Both the position numbers and the translations under genes were made by a program. Under the pieces are notes generated by a model, which did no database searches, had not been told where the DNA came from, and was given only the letters and a program-made list of their open reading frames with translations. Of a stretch of DNA of 64,000 nt, positions 55,095-63,758 are shown piece after piece. Position 1 is the stretch's first letter. Every line of letters begins with the position of its first letter. Source of the DNA: Trujillonella humicola (lineage in GTDB: Bacteria > Actinomycetota > Actinomycetes > Mycobacteriales > Geodermatophilaceae); NCBI RefSeq assembly GCF_046233715.1, contig NZ_JBJNRJ010000006.1:1-64000 (forward strand), given 5' to 3'.

Positions 55095-56108
55095 TCAGCC
55101 GGCGGCGGCGAGCGCGCCGACGACGGCCGCGAGCAGCCGGGCGTGGTGCTCGATGAGCTCGGGCCGCTGCCCGTCGGGCCGGATCGCCGCGACGTAGCCG
55201 CCGGACATCCCGCCGCCGCCGGCCGGAGCGGACCAGAACTCGTCGCCGTCGTCGCTGCCGAGCAGCAGCCCGCGCACGGTCGGGTCCTCGACCAGGCGGC
55301 GCACCGCCGGGCCGTCCTCGGCGGCCAGCAGGACCCAGCGGTCCTCGAACTCCGGGTCCCCGCTGGCGACGGGCACCAGCCCGCCGGTCCGGTGCTTCCA
55401 GAACCGGGCCGGCGACAGGCGGAAGCCCGGGACCGTCGCCAGCACCGGTGCGGCGGTGATGGCGTACTCGGGCACGACCCGCCGCTTGTCGGGGAAGACG
55501 ACGTCGAAGGCGACCAGCTCCAGCGCGCCGTAGCGCCCGCGCATCACGCCGGCCGGGCGGTGGTCGCGGGTGAGCCGCGTCGGCGCGGTGGCCAGCAGCA
55601 CCGCCAGCCCGGCGTCGGCCGGACCGGTGCCGTCGGACACCTCCCAGCCCTGCTGCACCGCCCAGCCCTGGGCGCCCACCGTGTCGCCCTGGTAGGCGAA
55701 GACGCGCTCGAACTCCGTGGGCTGCCGCGGCCGGCGGGGTCCGAACAGGCCTCCTCCGCGGCCGGGCGCCTCCTGCGGCGGCGCCTGCGGACCGGGCTGG
55801 TCCTGCTGCCACGGCTCGTAGCCGCCGTCCCGGGGGGGCTCGTGACCGCTCCCGCGCTGCGGTTCGACGCGGCCCTGACCGGGACGTGCCGGTTCGGCCG
55901 CCGGCAGGTCCCAGCCCGGCGGCTGCCAGCCGGGGTCACCGGCCGCACGTTCCGGCTCCTGCGGCCGGTCGGCCGGGCGGGTCTCCTCGGGGGTGTCCCG
56001 GGAGGCGTCGTCCCGGGGTGTGCCCTCGCCCAGGTGTGCCGGCTCGCGCCAGCCGCTGCCGTCGCGGTCGTCGAAGCCGTCGCCGTCCCGGTCGCGGGGG
56101 CCGGTCAT
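55095..56108 (-). CDS. Hypothetical protein with disordered N-terminus
   Basis: A 337-residue protein that I do not recognise. Residues 1-125 are charged, Pro/Gly-rich and probably disordered (MTGPRDRDGDGFDDRDGSGW onward). A folded part (about 135-335) then starts PTEFERVFAYQGDTVGAQGWAVQQGW and contains ELVAFDVVFPDKRRVVPEYAITAAPVLATVPGFRLSPARFW, with a final HARLLAAVVGALAAAG. No membrane helix is visible. ATG 56108 is chosen; the frame upstream is not homologous. It is followed 52 bases later by the ABC exporter and preceded by dciA. Confidence 0.72.
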   Translation of the reverse strand: MTGPRDRDGDGFDDRDGSGWREPAHLGEGTPRDDASRDTPEETRPADRPQEPERAAGDPGWQPPGWDLPAAEPARPGQGRVEPQRGSGHEPPRDGGYEPWQQDQPGPQAPPQEAPGRGGGLFGPRRPRQPTEFERVFAYQGDTVGAQGWAVQQGWEVSDGTGPADAGLAVLLATAPTRLTRDHRPAGVMRGRYGALELVAFDVVFPDKRRVVPEYAITAAPVLATVPGFRLSPARFWKHRTGGLVPVASGDPEFEDRWVLLAAEDGPAVRRLVEDPTVRGLLLGSDDGDEFWSAPAGGGGMSGGYVAAIRPDGQRPELIEHHARLLAAVVGALAAAG

Positions 56109-56185
56109 CGCCGGCCCCCCGCCGTCCGGCCGGTGGTCTCGCCCGTCATCTCGCCGTCCTCCCGGAGCCGCTCGCGTCGCGGCTC

Positions 56186-56686
56186 CTATCCGTACGTGTC
56201 CCGCGGGCCCCGCCCGCGGACCGACCGCGGGCCCTTCTTCCAGCTGGGGGCCGTCGGTCCGACAACGCGCAACCGGGTGACGACGTCCCCGCCGACCCCC
56301 GCCCGCAGCTTCCCCAGGATCGTCGGCGCCAGCAGCCGCAGCTGGGTCGCCCACGCGGTCGACTCCGCGACGACGAGCAGCTCGCCCTCGCTCAGCGACT
56401 GCGGCCGGCAGTGCGCGGCGATGTCGGGCCCGACCAGCGCGTCCCACCGGCCGAAGACCGTCCCCACCCGGGTGTGCGCCGTCCAGTCCTGGTCGCTGAC
56501 CAGCGAGTCGACCAGCCGGCCCAGCGGCTGGGGGTCGTCGGCGCTGGGCCCCGCCGGGGTCCACCGCCGCCGCGGGCCGGCGATCCGCCGGCGGGTCGGC
56601 TGCGGGCGGGCGGCTGCCGCGGCGCGCGCGGCCTCCAGCGCCGCCCGGGCCACGTCGCTGGGCCGGCCGGGCCGCTCCTCGGTCAC
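56186..56686 (-). CDS. dciA: DciA-like DUF721 protein
   Basis: A 166-residue DUF721 protein, the bacterial loader DciA that places the replicative helicase DnaB at oriC. The Ala/Arg/Pro-rich N-terminal region is followed by the conserved domain (about 55-145): LGRLVDSLVSDQDWTAHTRVGTVFGRWDALVGPDIAAHCRPQSLSEGELLVVAESTAWATQLRLLAPTIL. The C-terminus is basic. GTG 56686 overlaps the recF stop. Location beside recF and gyrB is the actinobacterial standard. Confidence 0.92.
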   Translation of the reverse strand: MTEERPGRPSDVARAALEAARAAAAARPQPTRRRIAGPRRRWTPAGPSADDPQPLGRLVDSLVSDQDWTAHTRVGTVFGRWDALVGPDIAAHCRPQSLSEGELLVVAESTAWATQLRLLAPTILGKLRAGVGGDVVTRLRVVGPTAPSWKKGPRSVRGRGPRDTYG

Positions 56687-57843
56687 GGGACCCCCTCCTC
56701 CTCGACCACGAACGCGGCGCCGCCGGCGACCTGCACCCGCGTGCCGCGCAGCTCGGCCGGGACGTCGTCGAGCACGGCCGCGGTGATCAGCGTCTGCTCC
56801 GCCGTGCGGGCGACGGCGGCCAGCGCGGCCCGCCGGTCGGTGTCGAGGGTCGCGAAGACGTCGTCGAGCACCAGGATCGGCTCCTCGCCGTCGGCCCGGA
56901 AGAGCGCCAGGCAGGCCAGCTTGAGCGCCAGCGCCAGCGACCAGGACTCCCCGTGGCTGGCGTACCCCTTGGCCGGGACCGGTCCCAGCGCGATGACCAG
57001 GTCGTCGCGGTGCGGGCCGACCAGGGTCATGCCGCGGTCGACCTCCTCCTGCCGGCGCTCGGCCACCCGCGCGCGCAGGGCGCCGGCCAGCTCGGCGACG
57101 TCGGGCAGCGGCGTCCCGGCGGACATCGGCGTGCCGTCACCGGCCAGCGGGACCGTGCTCGTGTAGCCGAGCCCGGCGACGGGCGCCTCCGGCCCGGCCA
57201 CCTGCGCGTGCGCCGCGGTGACGTGCGGGACGAGGTCGGCCACCAGCCGCAGCCGCGCGCTCAGCAGCTGGCTGCCCAGGTCGACCAGGTGCCCGTCCCA
57301 GACGTCGAGGGTCGCCAGCGCTCCACCGCGCGCGAGCCGGGCGGTCTTGAGCAGGGCGTTGCGCTGCTTGAGCACCCGCTCGTAGTCGCTGCGGACGCCG
57401 GCCAGCCGCGGGGTGCGGCTGACCAGCAGGTCGTCGAGGAAGCGGCGGCGGTCGGAGGGGTCGCCGCGCACGAGCACCAGGTCCTCCGGCGCGAAGAGGA
57501 CCGTCTTGACCAGCCCGAGCAGCTCCCGCGGCCGCGGCAGCGGCGCCCGGTTGACCCGGACCCGGTTGGCCCGGCCCGGGTTGATCTCGATCTCGACCAG
57601 CAGCTCCCGGTCCTCCCGGCGCAGCGCGGCCCGCACGACCGCCTGCTGCGCGCCGTGCCGGACCAGCGGGGCATCGGAGGCGACCCGGTGGCTGCTCATC
57701 GTGGCCAGGTAGCCGACCGCCTCGACGAGGTTGGTCTTGCCCTCGCCGTTGCGGCCGACGAACACCGTGGGTCCCGGACCCAGCGCGAGGTCGACCCGGT
57801 CCCAGTTGCGGAACGACCCCAGCTGCAGGTGCCGCACGTACAC
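56683..57843 (-). CDS. recF: DNA replication/repair protein RecF
   Basis: A 386-residue SMC-like ATPase that loads RecA at gaps via RecFOR. Walker A is FVGRNGEGKTNLVEAVGYLA (residues about 28-47), the signature helix is in SLALALKLACLALFRADG, and Walker B/D-loop reads PILVLDDVFATLDTDRRAAL near residue 330. YVRHLQLGSFRNWDRVDLAL is the classical start. GTG 57843; its stop overlaps the dciA start, so both are co-translated. Confidence 0.95.
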   Translation of the reverse strand: MYVRHLQLGSFRNWDRVDLALGPGPTVFVGRNGEGKTNLVEAVGYLATMSSHRVASDAPLVRHGAQQAVVRAALRREDRELLVEIEINPGRANRVRVNRAPLPRPRELLGLVKTVLFAPEDLVLVRGDPSDRRRFLDDLLVSRTPRLAGVRSDYERVLKQRNALLKTARLARGGALATLDVWDGHLVDLGSQLLSARLRLVADLVPHVTAAHAQVAGPEAPVAGLGYTSTVPLAGDGTPMSAGTPLPDVAELAGALRARVAERRQEEVDRGMTLVGPHRDDLVIALGPVPAKGYASHGESWSLALALKLACLALFRADGEEPILVLDDVFATLDTDRRAALAAVARTAEQTLITAAVLDDVPAELRGTRVQVAGGAAFVVEEEGVP

Positions 57844-57856
57844 CTCAGGCCGCCCG

Positions 57857-57890
57857 ACCTCCCGCCAAAATGGCCATTTTGGCGGGAGGT
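57857..57890. repeat. 34-bp perfect palindrome between gnd and recF
   Basis: The 17-base half site ACCTCCCGCCAAAATGG is followed immediately by its exact complement, with no loop, in the 72-bp gap between the gnd stop and the recF start. It could end gnd transcription or bind a dimeric protein; a mobile palindromic repeat is also possible. The CCGCCAAAATGG core is AT-rich compared with its surroundings. Confidence 0.7.
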
Positions 57891-57915
57891 GGCGCGGGAG
57901 ACGGGGGGACGGTGC

Positions 57916-58851
57916 TCACGCGGGGCGCTCGACCTCCTGGGCCTGCACCGCCTGCACCGCGTGCCCGCCGAACTGGTTGCGCAGCGCGGCGACGGCCTTC
58001 ATGGTCGGCGAGTCCTCCTGGCGCGAGGAGAAGCGCGCGAACAGCGACGCGGCGATCGTCGGCATGGGGACGGCGTTCTCGATGGCCTGCTCCACGGTCC
58101 ACCGGCCCTCGCCGGAGTCCTCGGCGTACCCGCGGATCCGCTCGAGCGCCGGGTCCTCCTCCAGCGCGCGGACCAGCAGGTCGAGCAGCCAGGAGCGGAT
58201 GACCGTGCCCTGGGTCCAGGACTTGATGACCCCCGGCACGTCCTCGACGAGGTCGACGGCCTCGAGCAGCTCGTACCCCTCGCCGTAGGCCTGCATGAGC
58301 GCGTACTCGATGCCGTTGTGGACCATCTTGCTGAAGTGCCCGGCGCCCACCGGCCCGGCGTGCACGAAGCCCGCGTCCCCGGGCATGGGCTGGCCGGACT
58401 CGTCCTGCGGGGACGGCGGCTTGAGGGCGTCGAAGACCGGCTGGACCTTGGCGACGTCCTCCTTGGTGCCGCCGACCATCAGGGCGTAGCCGTTGTCCAG
58501 GCCCCACACGCCGCCGGAGACGCCGGCGTCGATGTAGCCGATGCCCTTCTCGCGGCACATGACGTCGTGCACCTGGTCGTCGGTGTACTTCGAGTTGCCG
58601 CCGTCGACGATCACGTCGCCGTCCTCCAGCAGCTCGGACAGGGCCTTGACCGTCGACCGCGTCGCCTCGCCCGCCGGCACCATCACCCACACGACGCGCG
58701 GCGCCTGCAGGGCACCGACCAGATCCTCGAGGCTGGTCACGTCCCGCTTCTCCGAGTGCCGGTCGTAGCCGACGACCTCGTGCCCGGCCCGGCGGATCCG
58801 CTCCGCCATGTTGCCGCCCATCTTGCCCAGTCCCACCAACCCCAGCTGCAC
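57916..58851 (-). CDS. gnd: 6-phosphogluconate dehydrogenase, decarboxylating (short type)
   Basis: A 311-residue dehydrogenase of the pentose phosphate pathway. It turns 6-phosphogluconate into ribulose 5-phosphate and CO2; the short YqeC-like form is usually NAD-dependent. The Rossmann motif GLVGLGKMGGNMAERI opens the protein, VDGGNSKYTDDQ and GVSGGVWGLDNGYALMVGG are the substrate-binding segments, and the catalytic Lys/His-like SKMVHNGIEYALMQAYGEG follows. It lies between dnaN and recF as in other actinobacteria, with no link to replication itself. Confidence 0.94.
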   Translation of the reverse strand: MQLGLVGLGKMGGNMAERIRRAGHEVVGYDRHSEKRDVTSLEDLVGALQAPRVVWVMVPAGEATRSTVKALSELLEDGDVIVDGGNSKYTDDQVHDVMCREKGIGYIDAGVSGGVWGLDNGYALMVGGTKEDVAKVQPVFDALKPPSPQDESGQPMPGDAGFVHAGPVGAGHFSKMVHNGIEYALMQAYGEGYELLEAVDLVEDVPGVIKSWTQGTVIRSWLLDLLVRALEEDPALERIRGYAEDSGEGRWTVEQAIENAVPMPTIAASLFARFSSRQEDSPTMKAVAALRNQFGGHAVQAVQAQEVERPA

Positions 58852-58996
58852 GGCTGCAGTCCTTCCTGTCGCGGTCGACCGTTGTCAGGCCGGGCCCGCG
58901 CGACGGTGCGCAGGTGCCCCGGGGTGCCCGGTGCCCGGGCCGGCCGCCCGGGACACCTGCCAGGCTGCCCGGACCGGCGGCCGGGCGCGCGGCGGC

Positions 58997-60160
58997 TCAG
59001 CCGGGCAGGCGCACCGGCATGATCAGGTAGCGGTAGTCGGCGCCCTGCTCGGCCGGGCGGGCGGCGGCCTCCTCCTCGCCGGCGGACGGCTCGGCCACCC
59101 CGGAGAGCACGGCCGGCTTCAGCGGACTGGTGAAGTCCATCCGGGCGCGCGGGGTGTGCACGGCGGCGAGGCCGTCGAGCAGGAACGACGGGTTGAAGCC
59201 GATGGTCAGGGACTCGCCCTCGAACTCGACGTCGCAGCGCTCCTCGGCCTGCCCCTCGTCGTCGGTGCCGCCGGCGCGGAGGGTGACCTGCCCGGGGGTG
59301 AACTCGCAGCGCAACGGCGTCCCCCGCTCGGCGACCAGGGCCACGCGCTTGGCGGCGTCGGTGAACAGGCCCACGGGCAGCGTCGCGTGGGCGTGCGACT
59401 CGGTCGGCATGATCGCCCGGTACTTCACGAACTCCGCGTCGAGCAGCCGGGTCGTGGTCTGCCGGTCCTTGCCCGACAGCCCCAGGATCCCCTCGCCGGC
59501 TCCGCTGGAGGACAGCGAGACGACGATCTCCGGACCGCTGGTCAGCGTCTTGGCCGCATCGGCGAGCGTGCGGGCCGGCACGAGGACGGCGGCCGAGAGC
59601 CCGGGGGCCTCCGGGCGCCAGGCGAACTCGCGCACGGCCAGCCGGTAGCGGTCGGTGGCGGCCAGCGTCACCCGGTCGTCGTCGATCTCCAGCCGGACGC
59701 CGGTGAGCATCGGCAGCGTGTCGTCGCGGCCGGCGGCGACGGCGACCTGGCCGACCGCCTCGGCGAAGACGTCGCTGTCCACGACGCCCGCGGACGAGGG
59801 CATGGCCGGCAGGGAGGGGTAGTCCTCCACCGGCAGCGTCGGCAGGCTGAATCGCGCGTTGCCGCAGGTGATGGCCAGCCGGGGACCCTCGGCGCGCACG
59901 TCGACCGGGTGCGGCGGCAGGGCCCGCGTGATCTCGGCCAGCAGCCGGCCCGGCACCAGCGTGCGCCCGCTCTCACCGGCCTGGACGTCGACCTCCGCGC
60001 GGGCCGAGACCTCGTAGTCGAAGCCGGAGACGGACAGCTGGCTGCCGTCGACCTCGAGCAGGATCCCGGCGAGCACCGGCACCGACGGCCGGGGCGGCAG
60101 GCTGCGCGCCGTCCACGCGACGGCATCGGAGAGCACCTCTCGCGCCACCCGGAACTCCAT
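58997..60160 (-). CDS. dnaN: DNA polymerase III sliding clamp beta subunit
   Basis: A 387-residue processivity clamp that encircles DNA and binds the polymerase. Three repeated beta-clamp domains are evident, beginning MEFRVAREVLSDAVAWTARSLPPRPSVPVLAGILLEV; NARFSLPTLPVEDYPSLP marks the first-second junction and ADYRYLIMPVRLPG is the conserved end. ATG 60160 is the standard start; the longer open frame upstream lacks homology. It is directly downstream of the oriC candidate, transcribed away from it. Confidence 0.95.
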   Translation of the reverse strand: MEFRVAREVLSDAVAWTARSLPPRPSVPVLAGILLEVDGSQLSVSGFDYEVSARAEVDVQAGESGRTLVPGRLLAEITRALPPHPVDVRAEGPRLAITCGNARFSLPTLPVEDYPSLPAMPSSAGVVDSDVFAEAVGQVAVAAGRDDTLPMLTGVRLEIDDDRVTLAATDRYRLAVREFAWRPEAPGLSAAVLVPARTLADAAKTLTSGPEIVVSLSSSGAGEGILGLSGKDRQTTTRLLDAEFVKYRAIMPTESHAHATLPVGLFTDAAKRVALVAERGTPLRCEFTPGQVTLRAGGTDDEGQAEERCDVEFEGESLTIGFNPSFLLDGLAAVHTPRARMDFTSPLKPAVLSGVAEPSAGEEEAAARPAEQGADYRYLIMPVRLPG

Positions 60161-61168
60161 GACCTGATCCACCCCTGCTCGTCGTCCGCTGCGGTGCCAC
60201 CGCGGTACCCGGCGGGGACGCCGGACCGGGGTGCGGTCCCCCATCGTGCCGTGCGCACCGGGTCGGGGGGAAACCGCCGTCGCGCGATCGGGGGTCGGCG
60301 GGAACCGTCAGTGGCCCCTGATCTCCTGCTGCGGTACGGCCCGCGAGGCCCTGCCAGCGGGCCGTCCCCACCCAGAGTGTGGTTCGAGAACTCCTCGAGA
60401 GAACTCCCTCATCCTCGTCATCACTGGTGTGGAACCTGGGGATCGAGGTCGTCCGCGCAGGTCAGCCCCCGAGTCGACATGTGGGTGCGGTGTGCGTGGC
60501 CGGCGCGCTCCCCGTGTCGACACGTGGACAACGCAGCCGTCGTCAACGTCTCCCCGCCGTCGTCCACGACCTGTCCCCTCGCTGCCCACGTCCTGTCCCC
60601 AGGTCGTCCCCGCACCGGCCGGCGGGAGGTGGACCGGAGGCGTTCGCCAGGTGACGAGCGGATGACGAAGCCGCTGGTCAACAGGCTTATCCACCCCGGT
60701 GGACAGGCGGGCCGCGACGGCGGGTCCGGTGTCCCCCGGACGGGTGAGCGCACACCGTCCCGGCCGGGATTCCCCAACCTGTGCACATCCCTGGGGACAA
60801 CTGATCGACCTGTCGACCGAGCTCACCGCCCCGCGACCGCCGATGACCGCCCGCCAGGCGGCCGATGACCTCGCACCCGCGTCCCTCTCCCTGTGGAAGG
60901 AGAGAGGTCAAGGGTGACGGCGGTTCGCAGGAGCACGGGGACGGACCTTGGTCACAGGGGACGGAAGGCAGCAGGAGTGAACCGGTCGCGGGGGTCCGGA
61001 GGACCTCCCGACCGGGACACGGGCAACGGCTCAGCGGCACCCGGGGACGGCACCTGGCCGCGGTGCGGTCCGGAGGACCGCGATGTCACGACGGTGCGGT
61101 CCGGAGGACCGCGATGTCACGACGGTGCGGTCCGGAGGACCGCAGATCACTCAGGACCGGGTCCCCGC
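60161..61168. other. oriC: dnaN-dnaA intergenic region, candidate oriC
   Basis: The 1008 bases between the dnaN start and the dnaA stop have no supportable gene. DnaA-box-like 9-mers lie at 60523-60531 (CGTGGACAA), 60687-60695 (TTATCCACC) and 60792-60800 (TGGGGACAA), with weaker ones near 60560 and 60699. GGTTCGAGAACTCCTCGAGA around 60381 is an AT-richer patch with the direct repeat GAGAACTC. The dnaA-proximal end holds 31-bp palindromic repeats. In Streptomyces and mycobacteria oriC occupies this same gap. Confidence 0.8.
60993..61143. repeat. Palindromic repeats beside dnaA (31-bp period)
   Basis: GCGGTCCGGAGGACCGC occurs at 61065-61081, 61096-61112 and 61127-61143, an exact 31-bp period with the linker GATGTCACGACGGT between copies. 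The 13-base core GGTCCGGAGGACC also occurs at 60993-61005. Each copy can form a 7-bp hairpin. They lie 26-176 bases beyond the dnaA stop in the oriC candidate. Confidence 0.85.
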
Positions 61169-62926
61169 TCAGGACCGGGCGCGGCTCTTGATGCGGGCGG
61201 TCAGCTCCGTGACCTGCGTGTACGTGGCGCGCCGCTCGCTCATCAGGTTGGTGATCTTCTTGACGGCGTGCATGACCGTGGTGTGGTCCTTGCCGCCGAA
61301 GGAGGCGCCGATCCGCGGCAGCGACAGCTCGGTGAGCTCGCGGCACAGGTACATCGCGATCTGCCGCGCGTTGACCAGCGTGCGGCTGCGGTTGGAGCCC
61401 TGCAGCTCCTCCATCGTCACGGAGAAGTACTCGGCGGTCGCGGCCATGATGATGGCCGCGGTGATCTGCGGTCCCTGCTCGTCGCTGATCAGGTCCTTGA
61501 GCACGAGCTCGGCCAGGGGCAGGTCGACCTGCTGCTTGTTGAGGCTGGCGAATGCGGTGACGCGGATCAGCGCGCCCTCGAGCTCGCGGATGTTGGTCTG
61601 CACCTTGCTGGCGATGAACTCCAGCACCGGGTCGGGCACCTGCAGCCGCTCGCCGTAGGCCTTCTTGCGCAGGATCGCGATGCGGGTCTCCAGGTCCGGT
61701 GCCTGGACGTCGGTGATCAGCCCCCACTCGAAGCGGGTCCGCAGCCGGTCCTCCAGCGTCGTCAGCTTCTTCGGCGCGCGGTCGGAGGTGATGACGATCT
61801 GCTTGCTGGCGTTGTGCAGCGTGTTGAAGGTGTGGAAGAACTCCTCCTGCGTGCGCTCGGCCCGCTCGAGGAACTGGATGTCGTCGATCAGCAGGAAGTC
61901 GATGTCGCGGAAGCGCCGGCGGAACTCCTCGGCCCGCCCGGAGTGCACCAGGTTGATGAACTCGTTGGTGAACTCCTCGGTGCTCACGTAGCGCACCCGC
62001 ACGTTGGGGAACATCCGCGCCGCGTAGTGCCCGATCGCGTGCAGCAGGTGTGTCTTGCCCAGCCCGGAGTCGCCGTAGATGAACAGCGGGTTGTAGGCGC
62101 GCGCCGGTGCCTCGGCGACGGCGACCGCCGCGGCGTGGGCGAACCGGTTGCTGTTGCCGATGACGAAGCTGTCGAAGACGTACTTCGGGTTCAGCCCCGG
62201 GTCCGAGCCGGTGGCCCGCCGGTCGTTGCCGAACAGGGCCACGGCCTCGCCGCCGCCCCGCGCCTGCCGGCGACCGCGGCCGGCGGCCTCCTCGGCGGGG
62301 CCCTCCCCCGGGAGGCCGGCCGGCTCGTCGACGTCGAACGGGAGGACGGCGGCCTCGTCACCGCCGCCCCAGTCCCGCTCGGCGGCACGGCGGCGCCGGA
62401 CCGGCGGGGGACCCGGTGCCACCTCGGCGGGCGGCGGCGGGACCTCGCGCTCCCAGGCGGGGGCCGCCGGCTCGCCGGCCCACGGGGCGGGGGCGCCGTC
62501 GCGTTCCCACGCGGGTGGCGCGTCGCTGCGCACCCCGAAGGCGCTGCGCCCGTCGTCGGCGCGGTCCCGGGTCTGCTGGTCCTCCTCGAGCCGGGACGTC
62601 TCGGCGGCAGACCACGGCCGGCGGGTCGGCAGCTCCTCCGCCTCCGCCTCGCGGCCGGTGTCGGCGGGCGCGTCCTCCAGCTGGACGGCGACGCGGATGT
62701 CGCGGCCGAGCTGCTGGGACAGCGCCTCGGCGAGCACCCGGCGCATCCGGGACTCCAGCACCGCCTGGGTGAACCCGTTCGGCGCGGCGAGCACCATCGT
62801 GTCCTCGAACAGTCCCAGCGGCCGCGTGAGGTTGAGCATCGCGTTCTGCTGGGGGGACAGGCTGGCGGCCAGCCGCCCGCGGATCTGGTCCCAGACGGTG
62901 GCCAGGTCCACCGTGGCGTCGGCCAT
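61169..62926 (-). CDS. dnaA: Chromosomal replication initiator DnaA
   Basis: A 585-residue initiator ATPase. Domain I (about 1-90) starts MADATVDLATVWDQIRGRLAASLSPQQNAML. Domain II is a long Pro/Glu/Arg-rich linker (about 95-245), larger than in E. coli, as in other actinobacteria. The AAA+ domain has Walker A GDSGLGKTHLLHAIGH, Walker B FLLIDDIQFLERAERTQEEFFHTFN and an arginine finger region. Domain IV ends with the DnaA signature LPRIGASFGGKDHTTVMHAVKKI. ATG 62926 follows GGAGGACGCGGCC. Confidence 0.96.
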   Translation of the reverse strand: MADATVDLATVWDQIRGRLAASLSPQQNAMLNLTRPLGLFEDTMVLAAPNGFTQAVLESRMRRVLAEALSQQLGRDIRVAVQLEDAPADTGREAEAEELPTRRPWSAAETSRLEEDQQTRDRADDGRSAFGVRSDAPPAWERDGAPAPWAGEPAAPAWEREVPPPPAEVAPGPPPVRRRRAAERDWGGGDEAAVLPFDVDEPAGLPGEGPAEEAAGRGRRQARGGGEAVALFGNDRRATGSDPGLNPKYVFDSFVIGNSNRFAHAAAVAVAEAPARAYNPLFIYGDSGLGKTHLLHAIGHYAARMFPNVRVRYVSTEEFTNEFINLVHSGRAEEFRRRFRDIDFLLIDDIQFLERAERTQEEFFHTFNTLHNASKQIVITSDRAPKKLTTLEDRLRTRFEWGLITDVQAPDLETRIAILRKKAYGERLQVPDPVLEFIASKVQTNIRELEGALIRVTAFASLNKQQVDLPLAELVLKDLISDEQGPQITAAIIMAATAEYFSVTMEELQGSNRSRTLVNARQIAMYLCRELTELSLPRIGASFGGKDHTTVMHAVKKITNLMSERRATYTQVTELTARIKSRARS

Positions 62927-63619
62927 GGCCGCGTCCTCCTCCAGCTGTGTCGTCCGGCTGCCGCCCCCGCGACCCGGTGCGCCGTGGGCTCCGGTGCGCC
63001 GCGTCCTCCGCCGGCGGCCGGTCCTCCCCCGGGGACCCGAGCTGTGGACATCCGGACACCACCGTTCCACACCGGTGTCCACAGGCTGTGCACGACAGGG
63101 AGGGGACGGTCGGCGGTTCCGCGGGAACGGAGCCGCCGGCACGCCGTCTCGCAGGTCAGGACGGAGAAGAGGCTCGGACGGAGCGGGGGGTGGCGGGCGG
63201 CGGGCCGATGGTCCGGCCCCGTGCAGCCGGACCGGGGACCGGGCCGGAGCAGCGGCGACGCTAACAGCCCCGTCCACAGGCGGGCAACGACGGCCGGCCC
63301 CTCCGTCGGCGCGTCGCCGGGCGTGTCGTGCCGCCGGCTGCGGCGCGTCGTCGCGCTCCGGGCACACCGGTGGGGGAACCTGGCGAGTCGGGCTCGCCCG
63401 GGCGCCCGGCCGGTCGCCGTCCTCGGCTATGCTGGTCGGAGTCCGTGGCCGGTCCGCGGCACCTCGGCGCGCCCGCGCGCCGGTGTGCACCGGGGGTCGC
63501 CGTGGTCGACCAGCTTCCGGGGGGCACCCGGGTGCGGCTGCCGCCGTCCCAGTGTCGCCCCGCGCCTCCCCGCCCACCGGCGGGTGGGCACCGCCTCTGT
63601 CGTGTAGTGGGAGTACTCC
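62927..63619. other. Divergent regulatory region between dnaA and rpmH
   Basis: The 693 bases between the dnaA and rpmH starts contain no gene I can support. DnaA-box-like TGTGGACAT lies at 63043-63051 and GTGTCCACA at 63075-63083. TATGCT at 63428-63433 is a possible rpmH -10 element without a clear -35. The long rpmH leader (about 180 bases) may carry regulation. Confidence 0.6.
63258..63287 (-). promoter_or_regulatory. Probable dnaA promoter with embedded DnaA-box-like site
   Basis: On the reverse strand TTGCCC (63282-63287) and TAGCGT (63258-63263) are 18 bases apart. TGTGGACG (complement of 63271-63278) lies between them and matches eight bases of a DnaA box except the last, so DnaA could repress its own gene. 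The leader to the dnaA start would be about 325 bases. Confidence 0.5.
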
Positions 63620-63757
63620 GTGAGCAAGCGCACGTTCCAGCCGAACAACCGTCGTCGGTCCAAGACCCACGGCTTCCGGCTGCGTATGCGCACCCGCGCG
63701 GGCCGGGCGATCATCGCCGGCCGTCGGCGCAAGGGTCGCGAGAAGCTCTCCGCCTGA
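63620..63757 (+). CDS. rpmH: Ribosomal protein bL34
   Basis: A 45-residue, very basic protein of the 50S ribosomal subunit: MSKRTFQPNNRRRSKTHGFRLRMRTRAGRAIIAGRR ending RKGREKLSA, matching the whole bL34 family. GTG start at 63620, preceded by GGGAGTACTCC. It is followed after one base by rnpA, the normal pairing. Confidence 0.97.
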   Translation: MSKRTFQPNNRRRSKTHGFRLRMRTRAGRAIIAGRRRKGREKLSA

Positions 63758-63758
63758 C

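Noticed and set aside
60865..61191. Small open frames across the oriC candidate
   Set aside because: They are composed of the 31-bp repeats and GC-biased codons, have no ribosome site, and are not homologous to any family I recognise.
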